Below are positions 27,062 to 35,672 of a stretch of 64,000 bases of DNA, in pieces (position 1 is the first letter of the stretch; each line of letters opens with the position of its first letter). This stretch comes from Bacilli bacterium. Its GTDB lineage: Bacteria; Bacillota_I; Bacilli_A; RFN20; DUOF01. The notes under the pieces were generated by a model. That model saw only the letters and a program-made list of their open reading frames with translations. It made no database searches and was not told where the DNA came from. Position numbers and translations under genes: made by a program. The stretch covers positions 372,001 through 436,000 of the forward strand of contig JAFWYE010000006.1 of NCBI GenBank assembly GCA_017517765.1, given 5' to 3'.

Positions 27062-27926
27062 CTTTTTTACCCCACTTAAATAGTCTAGAAAATACACTCT
27101 CTTTTTCTAGCGCTTCATTATTTAAATCTTTTCTTAAATCTCCCATAGTAAGATATCTACTTCTAGGCTCTTTATTACATGCTTTAGTGATAATCCTATC
27201 AATTCTTTTATCAACATCATTACTATATTTTTTAACACTAGGAAATTGTTCGCTAATATGCTTCATTGCAATATTAACAGCACTATTATCAGTAAATGGT
27301 AATTTACCAGTTAATAACTCAAAGAAAGTAACTCCAAGTGAATAAATATCACTTTGAACTGTAGCACTTTTACCCTCAGCAATTTCTGGAGCCATATAGT
27401 GAACACTACCTATAACAATATCTTTTTGTGTTAGGTGTGGAGCATCATTAACAAGAGCAATTCCAAAATCACCAAGCTTGATACTACCATCATTTTTAAT
27501 CATCACATTTTGTGGCTTTATGTCACGATGAATAATTCCATGTTCATGGGCATGGGATAATGCATCAGATAGTTGATCTATAATATCAATAGCTTCACTT
27601 TGTCTAAAACATCCTCTAGTTTTCAATACATCCTTTAGACTTTTACCATTGACGTATTCCATTACCATATATGGCTTACCATGATACTCATCAACATCAT
27701 ATATTTCAATAATATTTTTATGCCTTAAAGCCGCACTAGCCCTAGCTTCTCTTTGAAACCTAGCAATATTAAGTGGATCCATTGATGTAGAATCTTTAAT
27801 GATTTTAATTGCAACTTCTCTTTTGGCAATAACATCATTAGCAACATAAACTTGAGCCATTCCACCCTCACCCAAGAAAGAAATAATATAATATCTATTC
27901 TTTAAAGACTTACCAATCAAATTCAT
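27054..27926 (-). CDS. prkC: PrkC-type Ser/Thr protein kinase lacking TM and PASTA domains
   Basis: A Hanks-type kinase of only 290 residues. The catalytic features are intact: glycine loop 'LGEGGMAQVYVA' (18-29), Lys41 in 'VAIKIIKD', 'HRDIKPQNVMI' (133-143), 'DFGIA' (153-157) and 'GSVHYMAPE'. The protein stops at 'SVFSRLFKWGKKDA', about where other PrkC proteins begin their juxtamembrane region. The usual membrane helix and the PASTA repeats that sense peptidoglycan fragments are absent. The stop is a real TAG inside the next gene's ribosome-binding region, with no sign of a frameshift. Its ATG overlaps the prpC stop. It is probably soluble and opposed by PrpC. Confidence 0.93.
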   Translation of the reverse strand: MNLIGKSLKNRYYIISFLGEGGMAQVYVANDVIAKREVAIKIIKDSTSMDPLNIARFQREARASAALRHKNIIEIYDVDEYHGKPYMVMEYVNGKSLKDVLKTRGCFRQSEAIDIIDQLSDALSHAHEHGIIHRDIKPQNVMIKNDGSIKLGDFGIALVNDAPHLTQKDIVIGSVHYMAPEIAEGKSATVQSDIYSLGVTFFELLTGKLPFTDNSAVNIAMKHISEQFPSVKKYSNDVDKRIDRIITKACNKEPRSRYLTMGDLRKDLNNEALEKESVFSRLFKWGKKDA

Positions 27927-28651
27927 CTAATATCCTCCACTAAGATAACACTAATGTTATCCCTTCCGCCATTGATATTAGCTAAATCAATAAGTTCTAA
28001 AGCCTTATTGCTAGGTGAATCACCATTATTTAATATTTTACAAATAGTTTTATCATCCACCATATTATATAAACCATCACTACAAAGTAAATAGTTATAT
28101 TCTCCCTCAATTTCCTTTACTTGAATGTCAAGTTCACTAGGATCGCTAGAACCCACAGCACAAAGAAGCATATTCTTTTTAGGATGTATTTCTGCTTCTT
28201 TTTCATTTATATATCCTGCTTTTAATAAAGCATTAGTAAATGTTTGATCATAACTAAATTGAGTGAATTCTTTGTGGTTGTAGCCATATATTCTACTATC
28301 ACCAACACTTGCATATAAAGAGAAATTTTCAGCAATCATCAAACCAACAAAAGTAGTACCCATACCTTCATATGAAAGATCTTTATTAGCCATTTCATTT
28401 ATTTTATCATTAGCCTTTAATATTACTTCATATATCCAGTTTTTAGCGTCTTCTAAAGTAGTGAATTTACTCTTTCTAAATTCACCTCTTACATATTTAA
28501 CACATTCACTAGAAGCAATAGCGCCACCTTTATATCCTCCCATACCATCACAAAGAAGATATAATCTAACACCATCTAACCTAGTTTCAACAGCAATACT
28601 ATCTTGATTTTCTTCTCGATTACCTTTATCAGTCTTTAATGCATCACTCAC
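27923..28651 (-). CDS. prpC: PP2C-type protein phosphatase
   Basis: Dephosphorylates proteins phosphorylated by PrkC. The 242 residues have the PP2C metal-binding motifs 'RLYLLCDGMGGYKGGAIAS' (about residues 29-47), 'LYASVGDSRIYGY' (about 112), 'YLLCSDGLYNMV' (about 187) and 'GGRDNISVILV' near the end. The start is GTG at 28651 (GTG-AGT-GAT), overlapping the rlmN stop by eight bases; translation is likely coupled. It is followed by prkC through an ATGA overlap. Confidence 0.94.
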   Translation of the reverse strand: MSDALKTDKGNREENQDSIAVETRLDGVRLYLLCDGMGGYKGGAIASSECVKYVRGEFRKSKFTTLEDAKNWIYEVILKANDKINEMANKDLSYEGMGTTFVGLMIAENFSLYASVGDSRIYGYNHKEFTQFSYDQTFTNALLKAGYINEKEAEIHPKKNMLLCAVGSSDPSELDIQVKEIEGEYNYLLCSDGLYNMVDDKTICKILNNGDSPSNKALELIDLANINGGRDNISVILVEDIR

Positions 28652-29702
28652 TAATTACACCTTCTTTTTTTGCTCTAAGTTGGCCACACGCTGCATCTAT
28701 ATCAGTACCAAACTCTTTACGAATAGTAACATTAACACCTTTACTCTTTAATCTTTCATAAAAAGCTCTTACTTCTTTCTTTTCACTACGCCTAAATTCA
28801 TTTTCTTTAACCTCATTATAAGGAATTAAATTAACATAGGCAAAAGTTCCTTTTAATAATTCTACAAGTTCATCAGCATTAGTTAAGGAATCATTAATTC
28901 CTTTAAGTAAGATATATTCAATAGTAACTCTTCTATCAGCATTTTTAGAATACTCTCTAATAGCCTCAAATAACTTATTTAATGGATATGCTTTGTTAAT
29001 TGGCATAATCTTATTTCTAGTTTCATCATTTGATGCATGAAGTGAAATCGCAAGATTTACTTGCAATCCTTCCTTTGAATAATCAACAATTTTATTTGCA
29101 AGACCTGAAGTAGAAACAGTAATATGTCTAGCACCAATAGCAAGACCTTTTTGATCATTACAAATTCTAATAAATCTCATTACATTTTCATAGTTATCAA
29201 AAGGTTCTCCACTTCCCATTATAACTATATGACTAACTCTTTCTCCTTTTCCCTCTTTATCTAGATACTCTTGCATTTTCATTACTTGAGAAACCATTTC
29301 ATATGCCTTAAGATCTCTTTGTTTTTTTAGTAATCCCGAAGCACAAAACTTACATCCCATATTGCAGCCAACTTGACTAGAAACACAAATAGCATTTCCA
29401 TAGTCATATCTCATAAGTACAGTTTCTACACTTTGTTTATCTTCAAGCTCTAGTAACATTTTTACTGTACCATCATAACTAACTTGTTCTCTTATAATTT
29501 CTGGTAATGAAAGAGTATATTTTTCTTTTAATACTTCTCTAAAAGAAACAGAAACATCACTCATGTCATCAATACTATTAACTCTTTTTTGATAAACCCA
29601 CGAGAAAACTTGGTTACCCCTAAAACTCTTTTGATTTAAAGAAACCATCTCATCCTGTAACTCTTTTAAAGTAAAATCATATAAACTCTTCATTTCTACC
29701 AT
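28644..29702 (-). CDS. rlmN: Dual-specificity 23S rRNA/tRNA A2 methyltransferase RlmN
   Basis: A radical-SAM enzyme that makes 2-methyladenosine at A2503 of 23S rRNA and A37 of some tRNAs. The 352 residues include the cluster motif 'CNMGCKFCASG' (CxxxCxxC, about residues 114-124), 'GSGEPFDNYENVMRFI', 'LAISLHASNDETRNKIMP' and 'VTIRKEFGTDIDAACGQLR', whose Cys is the methyl-carrying residue. It starts 3 bases after the upstream gene and precedes prpC, as in Bacillus. Confidence 0.96.
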   Translation of the reverse strand: MVEMKSLYDFTLKELQDEMVSLNQKSFRGNQVFSWVYQKRVNSIDDMSDVSVSFREVLKEKYTLSLPEIIREQVSYDGTVKMLLELEDKQSVETVLMRYDYGNAICVSSQVGCNMGCKFCASGLLKKQRDLKAYEMVSQVMKMQEYLDKEGKGERVSHIVIMGSGEPFDNYENVMRFIRICNDQKGLAIGARHITVSTSGLANKIVDYSKEGLQVNLAISLHASNDETRNKIMPINKAYPLNKLFEAIREYSKNADRRVTIEYILLKGINDSLTNADELVELLKGTFAYVNLIPYNEVKENEFRRSEKKEVRAFYERLKSKGVNVTIRKEFGTDIDAACGQLRAKKEGVISE

Positions 29703-29705
29703 CCT

Positions 29706-31139
29706 TTATTTTTTCTTTTGTATTTTCTTTAGTTTTTCTATTTCTTCTAAAGTATATTTTTTAACATCCTTTTTATCACAATTCATAATTCTAGAAACAC
29801 CTTTAGCAATGTTATCAAAAGGTAATAGTCTATTAGCTTGAGCCAAATTCATGGTAGTACTTAAATGTACTTTGCTAAGCTCTTTTTTATAGCGTTTAAA
29901 AACAAACTCCATATACTCTAATGTGTGATCATAAACATTTAAAGCATCTGAATTGGAACAAGGGGAAATAATATTTCCACTCTTCTCTACCACTTTACCC
30001 ATAACTTTTTTAGAAAGTGCATTTACATATGCCTCTTCTAAATCTAAATAAGCTTTACTATCATTAAAATATAAACCACGCTTGTTATTAGTTTCATTTA
30101 TTCCACCCAAATAATGTATAAGCTCATGAATACACGTATCATTGAATTCAGTTGTATAAAGCATTTCATTATTTGCAAATACTACATAACTTTCTAGTCC
30201 TCTTTTACCCTCAATTTGGAAGTTAACACCATAAACAGAGGGATTATTAAACATATATGCTACATTTGTAAAATCAGGAGTATATCCTTTAGATTCTAAT
30301 TCATCATAGATATCAAAAACATTTGTATATGCTCTTAAATCGCTCTTACATTCTTTAACAAATCTAGTGCAAAACTCATGTTCTAAATCCAAAGCAATTT
30401 GCTTATTCATAACAATACCATTCTTTTTAGCAGATTCTTCTAGTTGTTGTAAAGTTCCTCCCCTACATCCAATGGCACTATAAAATTTCTTTCTTAAATC
30501 ATAAATGTGATTCTTATATTCTTCACTGCAATTTTTTAAATCTTCATTGTTAAGAGTAAAAGCACTCAACGTATCCCATAGCCATCCAACATTATAAGTA
30601 TCCCTAACATGTACATTAAACTTATCTCTTAAAATGTCAGCCTTTATTTCATACATTTTAGAAACAACTTTTTCTCTATGAGTTTCTCCCCTTTGAAGAT
30701 TATCAATTATATCCTTTACTTCATAATCTCTTAAAAAATTCTTAATCGCAGATTTAATATTGTTATATGCTGCATTTTTAGTATTCTTAAACTCATCTTG
30801 TTTAGAAACAAAGTCTTCAATGATGGGTTTAAGAGCAACATCATCTAGATGATAGCTTGAAAGAATAAGTTTGGTTAAATCATTTGCTAGTTCTTTCTCT
30901 CTTTCTTCATCTAATAATAAATTTTCATAAACATCACTAGCATAATCACCAGCAATCTTAGCCAAATCCACATTTGTTAATCTTTGTGATTGATTATAGT
31001 AATCTTCATAAACATAAAAATTCAAAGCTTTTAATCTATTTGAAATTAGCGTTTCATCTACATTAAGAAAAGATGCTATAGAATCACCTATAATTCCTAA
31101 CTTATCTCTTATTTGACCCACAACTACTTTAGCATCCAT
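29706..31139 (-). CDS. Uncharacterised 477-residue protein with HELIH zinc-protease motif
   Basis: I do not recognise this family. The first 250 residues are helical and charged. The region about 315-375 looks like a minimal metallopeptidase: 'YVVFANNEMLYTTEFNDTCIHELIHYLGG' carries HExxH, and 'AYLDLEEAYVNALSKKVMG' some 27 residues later could provide a glutamate ligand as in gluzincins. The C-terminus ends in 'EEIEKLKKIQKKK'. There is no signal peptide or membrane helix, so it would act in the cytoplasm. It follows the Cys/His-rich gene by 16 bases, in probable co-transcription, and precedes rlmN by three. The function is unknown; an inactive fold with a chance HExxH is possible. Confidence 0.7.
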   Translation of the reverse strand: MDAKVVVGQIRDKLGIIGDSIASFLNVDETLISNRLKALNFYVYEDYYNQSQRLTNVDLAKIAGDYASDVYENLLLDEEREKELANDLTKLILSSYHLDDVALKPIIEDFVSKQDEFKNTKNAAYNNIKSAIKNFLRDYEVKDIIDNLQRGETHREKVVSKMYEIKADILRDKFNVHVRDTYNVGWLWDTLSAFTLNNEDLKNCSEEYKNHIYDLRKKFYSAIGCRGGTLQQLEESAKKNGIVMNKQIALDLEHEFCTRFVKECKSDLRAYTNVFDIYDELESKGYTPDFTNVAYMFNNPSVYGVNFQIEGKRGLESYVVFANNEMLYTTEFNDTCIHELIHYLGGINETNNKRGLYFNDSKAYLDLEEAYVNALSKKVMGKVVEKSGNIISPCSNSDALNVYDHTLEYMEFVFKRYKKELSKVHLSTTMNLAQANRLLPFDNIAKGVSRIMNCDKKDVKKYTLEEIEKLKKIQKKK

Positions 31140-31155
31140 CTTAATTCACTCCTAA

Positions 31156-31746
31156 CTACTTTGTTTTCTTTTTACTGCTTGTCTTCTTTTTACTATTTGT
31201 TTTCTTTTTATCTTTGCAAGTGCAATCATCTCCACATTCGCAACTATCTCCACAAGTGCACTCTTCTCCTTCTTTACATCCACACGTATGAGCATGTTCT
31301 TTACAAGTACAGCCTTCATCATGACAATGACAATCATCGCCCTCGCAGTCACAACCATCATCATGACAATGACAAGCACCATCTTCACAATCACAACCAT
31401 CATCGTGACAATGGCAAGGCTTACCTTCTACTTTGTAAGCATATATTAAACTTGTATCAATAATTTCATATCTAATATAAAACTCACTTACAAATCCACT
31501 TAAATATTTAGCCAAAATATCAGATATTTCATCCATGTGAGAAACATACTCATTACTAATTGTAACGGTAGCTTCAACTCTTGTATTGAAATCAACATCA
31601 CCAAAAGCAAAATAATCTACTACCGGTGCCTCATATATTATTTCTTTTTCATCAATTTCTAATAATGGAGCTATTTCTTTACTTGAATAGTAAGAAATAT
31701 ATCCAGCTATATCACTTCTATTAGCATTTATACTTATTTTAATCAT
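31156..31746 (-). CDS. DUF1904-like protein with metallothionein-like Cys/His tail
   Basis: A 196-residue protein in three parts. Residues 1-108 contain no Cys and look like a tautomerase-type DUF1904 fold ('EIIYEAPVVDYFAFG', 'VEATVTISNEYV', 'FYIRYEIIDTSLIYAYKVEGK'); this match is from memory and moderate. Residues 111-177 hold 20 Cys and 8 His, every Cys in a CxC pair. They begin with three 14-residue repeats of the form 'CHCHDDGCDC' plus four acidic or polar residues, then 'HTCGC', 'CTCGDSCECGDDCTC'. Residues 178-196 are nearly all Lys, Ser and Thr. The tail can be expected to bind Zn, Cu or similar ions. The gene has its own promoter. Its role could be metal storage or sensing. Confidence 0.75.
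   Translation of the reverse strand: MIKISINANRSDIAGYISYYSSKEIAPLLEIDEKEIIYEAPVVDYFAFGDVDFNTRVEATVTISNEYVSHMDEISDILAKYLSGFVSEFYIRYEIIDTSLIYAYKVEGKPCHCHDDGCDCEDGACHCHDDGCDCEGDDCHCHDEGCTCKEHAHTCGCKEGEECTCGDSCECGDDCTCKDKKKTNSKKKTSSKKKTK
31291..31416 (-). repeat. Three tandem 42-bp coding repeats
   Basis: Three in-frame copies of a 42-bp unit encode the 14-residue Cys/His repeats at residues 111-152 of the metal-binding protein. The copies differ at third positions and in the last four codons, so they are not fresh duplications. Confidence 0.8.
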
Positions 31747-31772
31747 TTCAATTTCCCCCTATAATCACAATT

Positions 31773-31802
31773 AGTATAACACACTTTATATTTAATTAAC
31801 AA
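31773..31802 (-). promoter_or_regulatory. Promoter of the Cys/His-rich gene
   Basis: TTGTTA, 18-base spacer, TATACT on the minus strand, beginning one base after the priA stop codon. It would give the metal-binding gene and its HExxH neighbour transcription independent of priA. Confidence 0.55.
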
Positions 31803-33974
31803 TTAAATATCGTTGCTTGGATTAACTATTATTGTAATTTTAACTCTATTATTTTTTAAATTTTTCTCCTTAAATTCTTTAAATATCTTAATGCTTCTTT
31901 TAATGTCTCTAAACTTAACCATAAGTTTCAGTCTATGCACCCCATTAATCTTAGATATATATGGAGAACTAGGTCCTAAAGTTGTAAAATTAACTTCATT
32001 TAAATTTTCAAGATACAACTTACTTTCCTTAGCAAATTTATATAATTCACTATAATCTTTTCCCGACAATAAAATGTAAGCAATATTTCTAAATGGAGGA
32101 TATTCCATCCTTTTTCTATAAGCTAATTCTTTATTACAAAATAGATCATAGTTATATTCACAAACCTCTTTTAAAACATCATTATCCTTGTTATGTGTTT
32201 GAATCAAAGCAAGCCCCTCTTTTTCACTTCTTCCTGCTCTACCCAGTACTTGAACAAGTAATTGATAAGCTCTCTCTTTTGCTCTATAATCACTAGCATT
32301 TAAACTAGAATCAATATTTAATACCGCAACTAAAGTAACATTTGGAAAATCTAATCCCTTAGCAACCATTTGAGTCCCTACTACAATATCAACTTCATTA
32401 TTTCTAATCATTTCAACATATTTTAAATGACTATCTTTTCCTTTTGTAGTATCTAAATCCATCCTAAGGACTCTTGCTTCTTTATATAGTTCCTTTACTA
32501 ACTCTTCTATCCTTTGACTACCTACACCAGTCTTATCAAAAAATCCACTTCCGCATTCTGGACACTTATCTAAAACTCTCTCGCTTCCACAATAATGGCA
32601 TTTTAATTTATTATCTATCTTATGGTAATTTTCACTAACATCACAATTACTACACTTGAATATGTATCCACACTTTTTACATCTAACATATGGAGAATAT
32701 CCTCTTCGATTAATTAAAATAATAACTTGTTCTTTTTTATTTAACCTATCTTGTATCAACAATTTTAACTCATTTGAAAATAATTCATCTTCTTCCTTAT
32801 TCATATCAACAATTTTCACTTCAGGAAGTTTCTTATTATTAACTCTAGTTCTTAAATATATTTGGTTATATTCTCCCTTCATTGCTCTAATTTTAGATTC
32901 AAGTGAAGGAGTAGCACTACCAAGTAAAACTTTAGCATTATTATAATTAGCTCTATATAAAGCAATATCTAAGGTATCATAACATGGTGTAGACTCTTGT
33001 TTATATGACTCACTATGCTCTTCATCAATAATAATTAATCCAAGTTTTGATAAAGGTGCAAAAATAGCACTTCTTGTACCTATTACAACCTTCACATCGC
33101 CATTTTTTATTCTCCTGTATTCATCATACTTTTCTCCCTCAGATAAAGAAGAATGAAGAAGAGCCAATTCATCTTTAAAATAGCCTTTAAATCTTGCTGC
33201 AATTTGGCTTGTTAAAATAATTTCGGGGACAAGTAAAATAACACTTTCTCCCTTATTATAGAAATGCTTAGCTAAAGTAAAATAAACTTCACTTTTCCCG
33301 CTTCCTGTAACACCCTCTAAAAGGCTACATCTTTTATCTGTATTAATAACACTATCAAAAGCTTTTTGTTGATCATCATTTAATACTAAATCCTTGGAAT
33401 ACTCTTTATTATCACTAATTGATACTCTTCTAAATTGCTCTATATCGACTTTTTTTATACACCCTTTTGCCACTAATGCATTAGCAATTCCAGCATTTAC
33501 ATCTTTAGCTAAAACCTCTTTTTTTTCTTTAATAAAGCCTAACAATTCTCTTTGTTTAACAGTCAAATTTTCCCCATCATTTAAATACCTATATCCAAGC
33601 AAATATTTTATCTTACTACCCTTTACCGTTTTAGGCTTTAAAGTTTTAGGCAACATAACTTGTAAACAAGCAATAAGAGGAGAAACATATTTATAGGACA
33701 TGTATGAAGCAACATCTAATAATTCTTCATTAATAAGTGCTTCATTATCAATAACTTTATTTATAAAATTAAGTTTAAATCCATATTCCTCCTCTAATTC
33801 TTCTTTTGACAAATCACTAAAAGAGGTATCTAGGACATAACCTATTACCTCTCTATGATTAAAAATTACACTAACTCTTTTTCCTATTATATTCTCGTCA
33901 CCCAAATATAAATAATCAAAAGTTTTATCTAATCTATCATCACTATATTCAATTACAACACTAGCTATTTGCAT
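31803..33974 (-). CDS. priA: Primosomal protein N' (replication restart helicase PriA)
   Basis: A superfamily-2 helicase that reloads replication forks. In 723 residues: the 3'-DNA binding domain (1-105), a winged-helix region, Walker A 'LLEGVTGSGKSEVYF', DEEH box 'LIIIDEEHSESYKQES', the zinc cluster 'CKKCGYIFKCSNCDVSENYHK' and 'CHYCGSERVLDKCPECGSG' (eight Cys), and helicase motifs 'IVVGTQMVAKGLDFPNV' and 'QVLGRAGR'. The length is a little below the 800 of Bacillus, mainly in the C-terminus. Its ATG overlaps the upstream kinase-like gene by 14 bases. Confidence 0.96.
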   Translation of the reverse strand: MQIASVVIEYSDDRLDKTFDYLYLGDENIIGKRVSVIFNHREVIGYVLDTSFSDLSKEELEEEYGFKLNFINKVIDNEALINEELLDVASYMSYKYVSPLIACLQVMLPKTLKPKTVKGSKIKYLLGYRYLNDGENLTVKQRELLGFIKEKKEVLAKDVNAGIANALVAKGCIKKVDIEQFRRVSISDNKEYSKDLVLNDDQQKAFDSVINTDKRCSLLEGVTGSGKSEVYFTLAKHFYNKGESVILLVPEIILTSQIAARFKGYFKDELALLHSSLSEGEKYDEYRRIKNGDVKVVIGTRSAIFAPLSKLGLIIIDEEHSESYKQESTPCYDTLDIALYRANYNNAKVLLGSATPSLESKIRAMKGEYNQIYLRTRVNNKKLPEVKIVDMNKEEDELFSNELKLLIQDRLNKKEQVIILINRRGYSPYVRCKKCGYIFKCSNCDVSENYHKIDNKLKCHYCGSERVLDKCPECGSGFFDKTGVGSQRIEELVKELYKEARVLRMDLDTTKGKDSHLKYVEMIRNNEVDIVVGTQMVAKGLDFPNVTLVAVLNIDSSLNASDYRAKERAYQLLVQVLGRAGRSEKEGLALIQTHNKDNDVLKEVCEYNYDLFCNKELAYRKRMEYPPFRNIAYILLSGKDYSELYKFAKESKLYLENLNEVNFTTLGPSSPYISKINGVHRLKLMVKFRDIKRSIKIFKEFKEKNLKNNRVKITIIVNPSNDI

Positions 33975-34917
33975 TATTATTCCTACTCATCTTTTGGATA
34001 ATTTTAGGTCTATAATTATAGATGAATCCATTCATATTTTCCCAATCCAAAATATCTTGTTCTGTAATAGATAAAGCTTTTTTAACAATATGCCCTTCGC
34101 TATCTATATCATCTTCGCTTAAAACAATACGAGGATTAAATAATCTAATTTTAGCAAGATTATATGCAACAATCCTATTATGACCATCCTTAATAAACAA
34201 AGCATCATGAATTCTTATTAACTCAACTTGTTCAAGTGATTCGTGCCTATAGATTCTATCTAAATACCCATCTACTTTTTCTTTATTAATTCTATCAATA
34301 GACATTGTAGGAAAAACAAATTCAGGAGATATCCACAATCTTTCATATGGTTGGTTTAGTGTTTTCTTTTTATAACAATCCATAATTATTTCAGATGCCT
34401 CTAAAGCATTTATATAACTTGTATCAATAACTAAATCATAATTGTTTAAATCTTCACAATTTACTCCATATATAGCTTTATATCTTTTGTTTTCTAAAAC
34501 TCTTCTTTCTACTAAAGCATCAATTGCCTCTTCTAAAGTATCATAACTTTCATCTTCGCTTTTTCTAGTTAAATATGTTCTAGTAGCAGCTTGATATGGA
34601 GAAACAACGATAAAAATATTAAATGTTTTACTTTTGTCTAAAAAATGCCAAGCAAGTCTAGAATCAAAAATGACATTTTCATTATCTTTTACATTATTGA
34701 ATTCCTCAATCATTTTTTGATCAATTATTCTATCTACTTCACTATCACCTTTAGCAGTTAACTCTTTTGTCATATCTAAAACACTAATATTTTTTTCAAG
34801 ACCCAATTGTCTAAAAATGCCGCCTGCATGAACTCTTCTAAAATTATATTCACGAGACAAAATATCACAAATAGTAGTTTTACCACTACCCATATAACCC
34901 GTTATTGTAAAGATCAT
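33961..34917 (-). CDS. Cytidylate-kinase-like NTPase fused to a ParB/Srx-like domain
   Basis: A 318-residue two-domain protein. Residues 1-185 resemble cytidylate/dephospho-CoA-type kinases: P-loop 'GYMGSGKTT' (7-15), 'RRVHAGGIFRQLG', 'NVIFDSRLAWHF' (82-92), 'IFIVVSPYQAATRTYLTRKSED' and 'LVIDTSYINALEASEII'. Residues 195-275 contain 'RIHDALFIKDGHNRIVAYNLAKI', the D-G-H-x-R motif of ParB/sulfiredoxin-like folds, which in SerK-type proteins bind nucleotide. The ATG overlaps the upstream methyltransferase stop as TAATG, and its 3' end overlaps priA. The substrate is unknown. It might be a nucleotide or cofactor kinase; the normal cmk could lie elsewhere. Confidence 0.7.
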   Translation of the reverse strand: MIFTITGYMGSGKTTICDILSREYNFRRVHAGGIFRQLGLEKNISVLDMTKELTAKGDSEVDRIIDQKMIEEFNNVKDNENVIFDSRLAWHFLDKSKTFNIFIVVSPYQAATRTYLTRKSEDESYDTLEEAIDALVERRVLENKRYKAIYGVNCEDLNNYDLVIDTSYINALEASEIIMDCYKKKTLNQPYERLWISPEFVFPTMSIDRINKEKVDGYLDRIYRHESLEQVELIRIHDALFIKDGHNRIVAYNLAKIRLFNPRIVLSEDDIDSEGHIVKKALSITEQDILDWENMNGFIYNYRPKIIQKMSRNNNANS

Positions 34918-35672
34918 TATTTTTCCCCCTTTATATAATACATAGCAATACTTCCCGCAACAGAAACATTAAGTGAATCTATTTTATTAGACATATGAAT
35001 CTTAACAATTTCATCTGCATTATTTTTACTTGTATCACTAATTCCATTTCCCTCATTACCAAGTACTAAAGCACATTTTTTACTTGGTTTTAACTCTTCT
35101 AAAAAGACACTATTATTAGTTAAAGCTGTCGCATATATTTTAAACTTTTCTCCCTTTAAAAAATGGAAAATGTTATCTAAGCTATCTCTTTTAATATTTA
35201 TCTTAAATATTGCACCTTGACTAGCCCTAATAACTTTATCGTTATATAAGTCAACACTATTATCACTTATAAATACTTGATTATAATTGAAAGCTAAAGC
35301 ACTTCTTAAAAGTGTACCAACATTTCCAGGGTCTTGAAGATTATCCAAAACTAAAACCTTAGATAATCCTTGAACATAAACTTCTCTTTTTCTTACTACT
35401 CCAATTATTCCTTGTGGTGACTTAGTATATGATAATTTATTAACAATAGCTTCATTTACTATTATCGTATTATCTTCACTTATTAAATCTAAATACTTTT
35501 CTAGTTCATTTTCATCAACAAGAATTGTTTCTAAATTACCTGCTTCTTGAGCCATTCTAACCAAATGTTCGCCCTCAATAATAAAAAGGGAAGTCATATC
35601 TCTATATTTTTTTTCTTTTAATTTAGCAATATCTTTGATTGCTTGATTTTGTATTGATTTAATAATTCTCAT
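34917..35672 (-). CDS. TrmH/SpoU-family RNA 2'-O-methyltransferase
   Basis: A 251-residue SPOUT methyltransferase. An N-terminal substrate-binding domain ('LFIIEGEHLVRMAQEA') precedes the knotted SAM-binding domain with motif 1 'LVLDNLQDPGNVGTLLRSALAF', motif 2 'CALVLGNEGNGISD' and motif 3 'IHMSNKIDSLNVSVAGSIAMYY'. Such proteins 2'-O-methylate rRNA or tRNA. The start is the ATG at 35672 behind AAGGAG. In many Bacilli a similar protein (YsgA) sits near pheST; here it lies between a YgjP-like peptidase and the kinase fusion. The target nucleotide is unknown. Confidence 0.9.
   Translation of the reverse strand: MRIIKSIQNQAIKDIAKLKEKKYRDMTSLFIIEGEHLVRMAQEAGNLETILVDENELEKYLDLISEDNTIIVNEAIVNKLSYTKSPQGIIGVVRKREVYVQGLSKVLVLDNLQDPGNVGTLLRSALAFNYNQVFISDNSVDLYNDKVIRASQGAIFKINIKRDSLDNIFHFLKGEKFKIYATALTNNSVFLEELKPSKKCALVLGNEGNGISDTSKNNADEIVKIHMSNKIDSLNVSVAGSIAMYYIKGEK

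Noticed and set aside
31291-31416. CRISPR-like short repeats
   Set aside because: The 42-bp units are contiguous, without spacers, and encode in-frame protein repeats.
31113-31463. Plus-strand open frame rich in His, Asn and Asp over the Cys/His gene
   Set aside because: It is the antisense shadow of the tandem Cys/His codons; it has no ribosome site and its composition is explained by the repeat on the minus strand.
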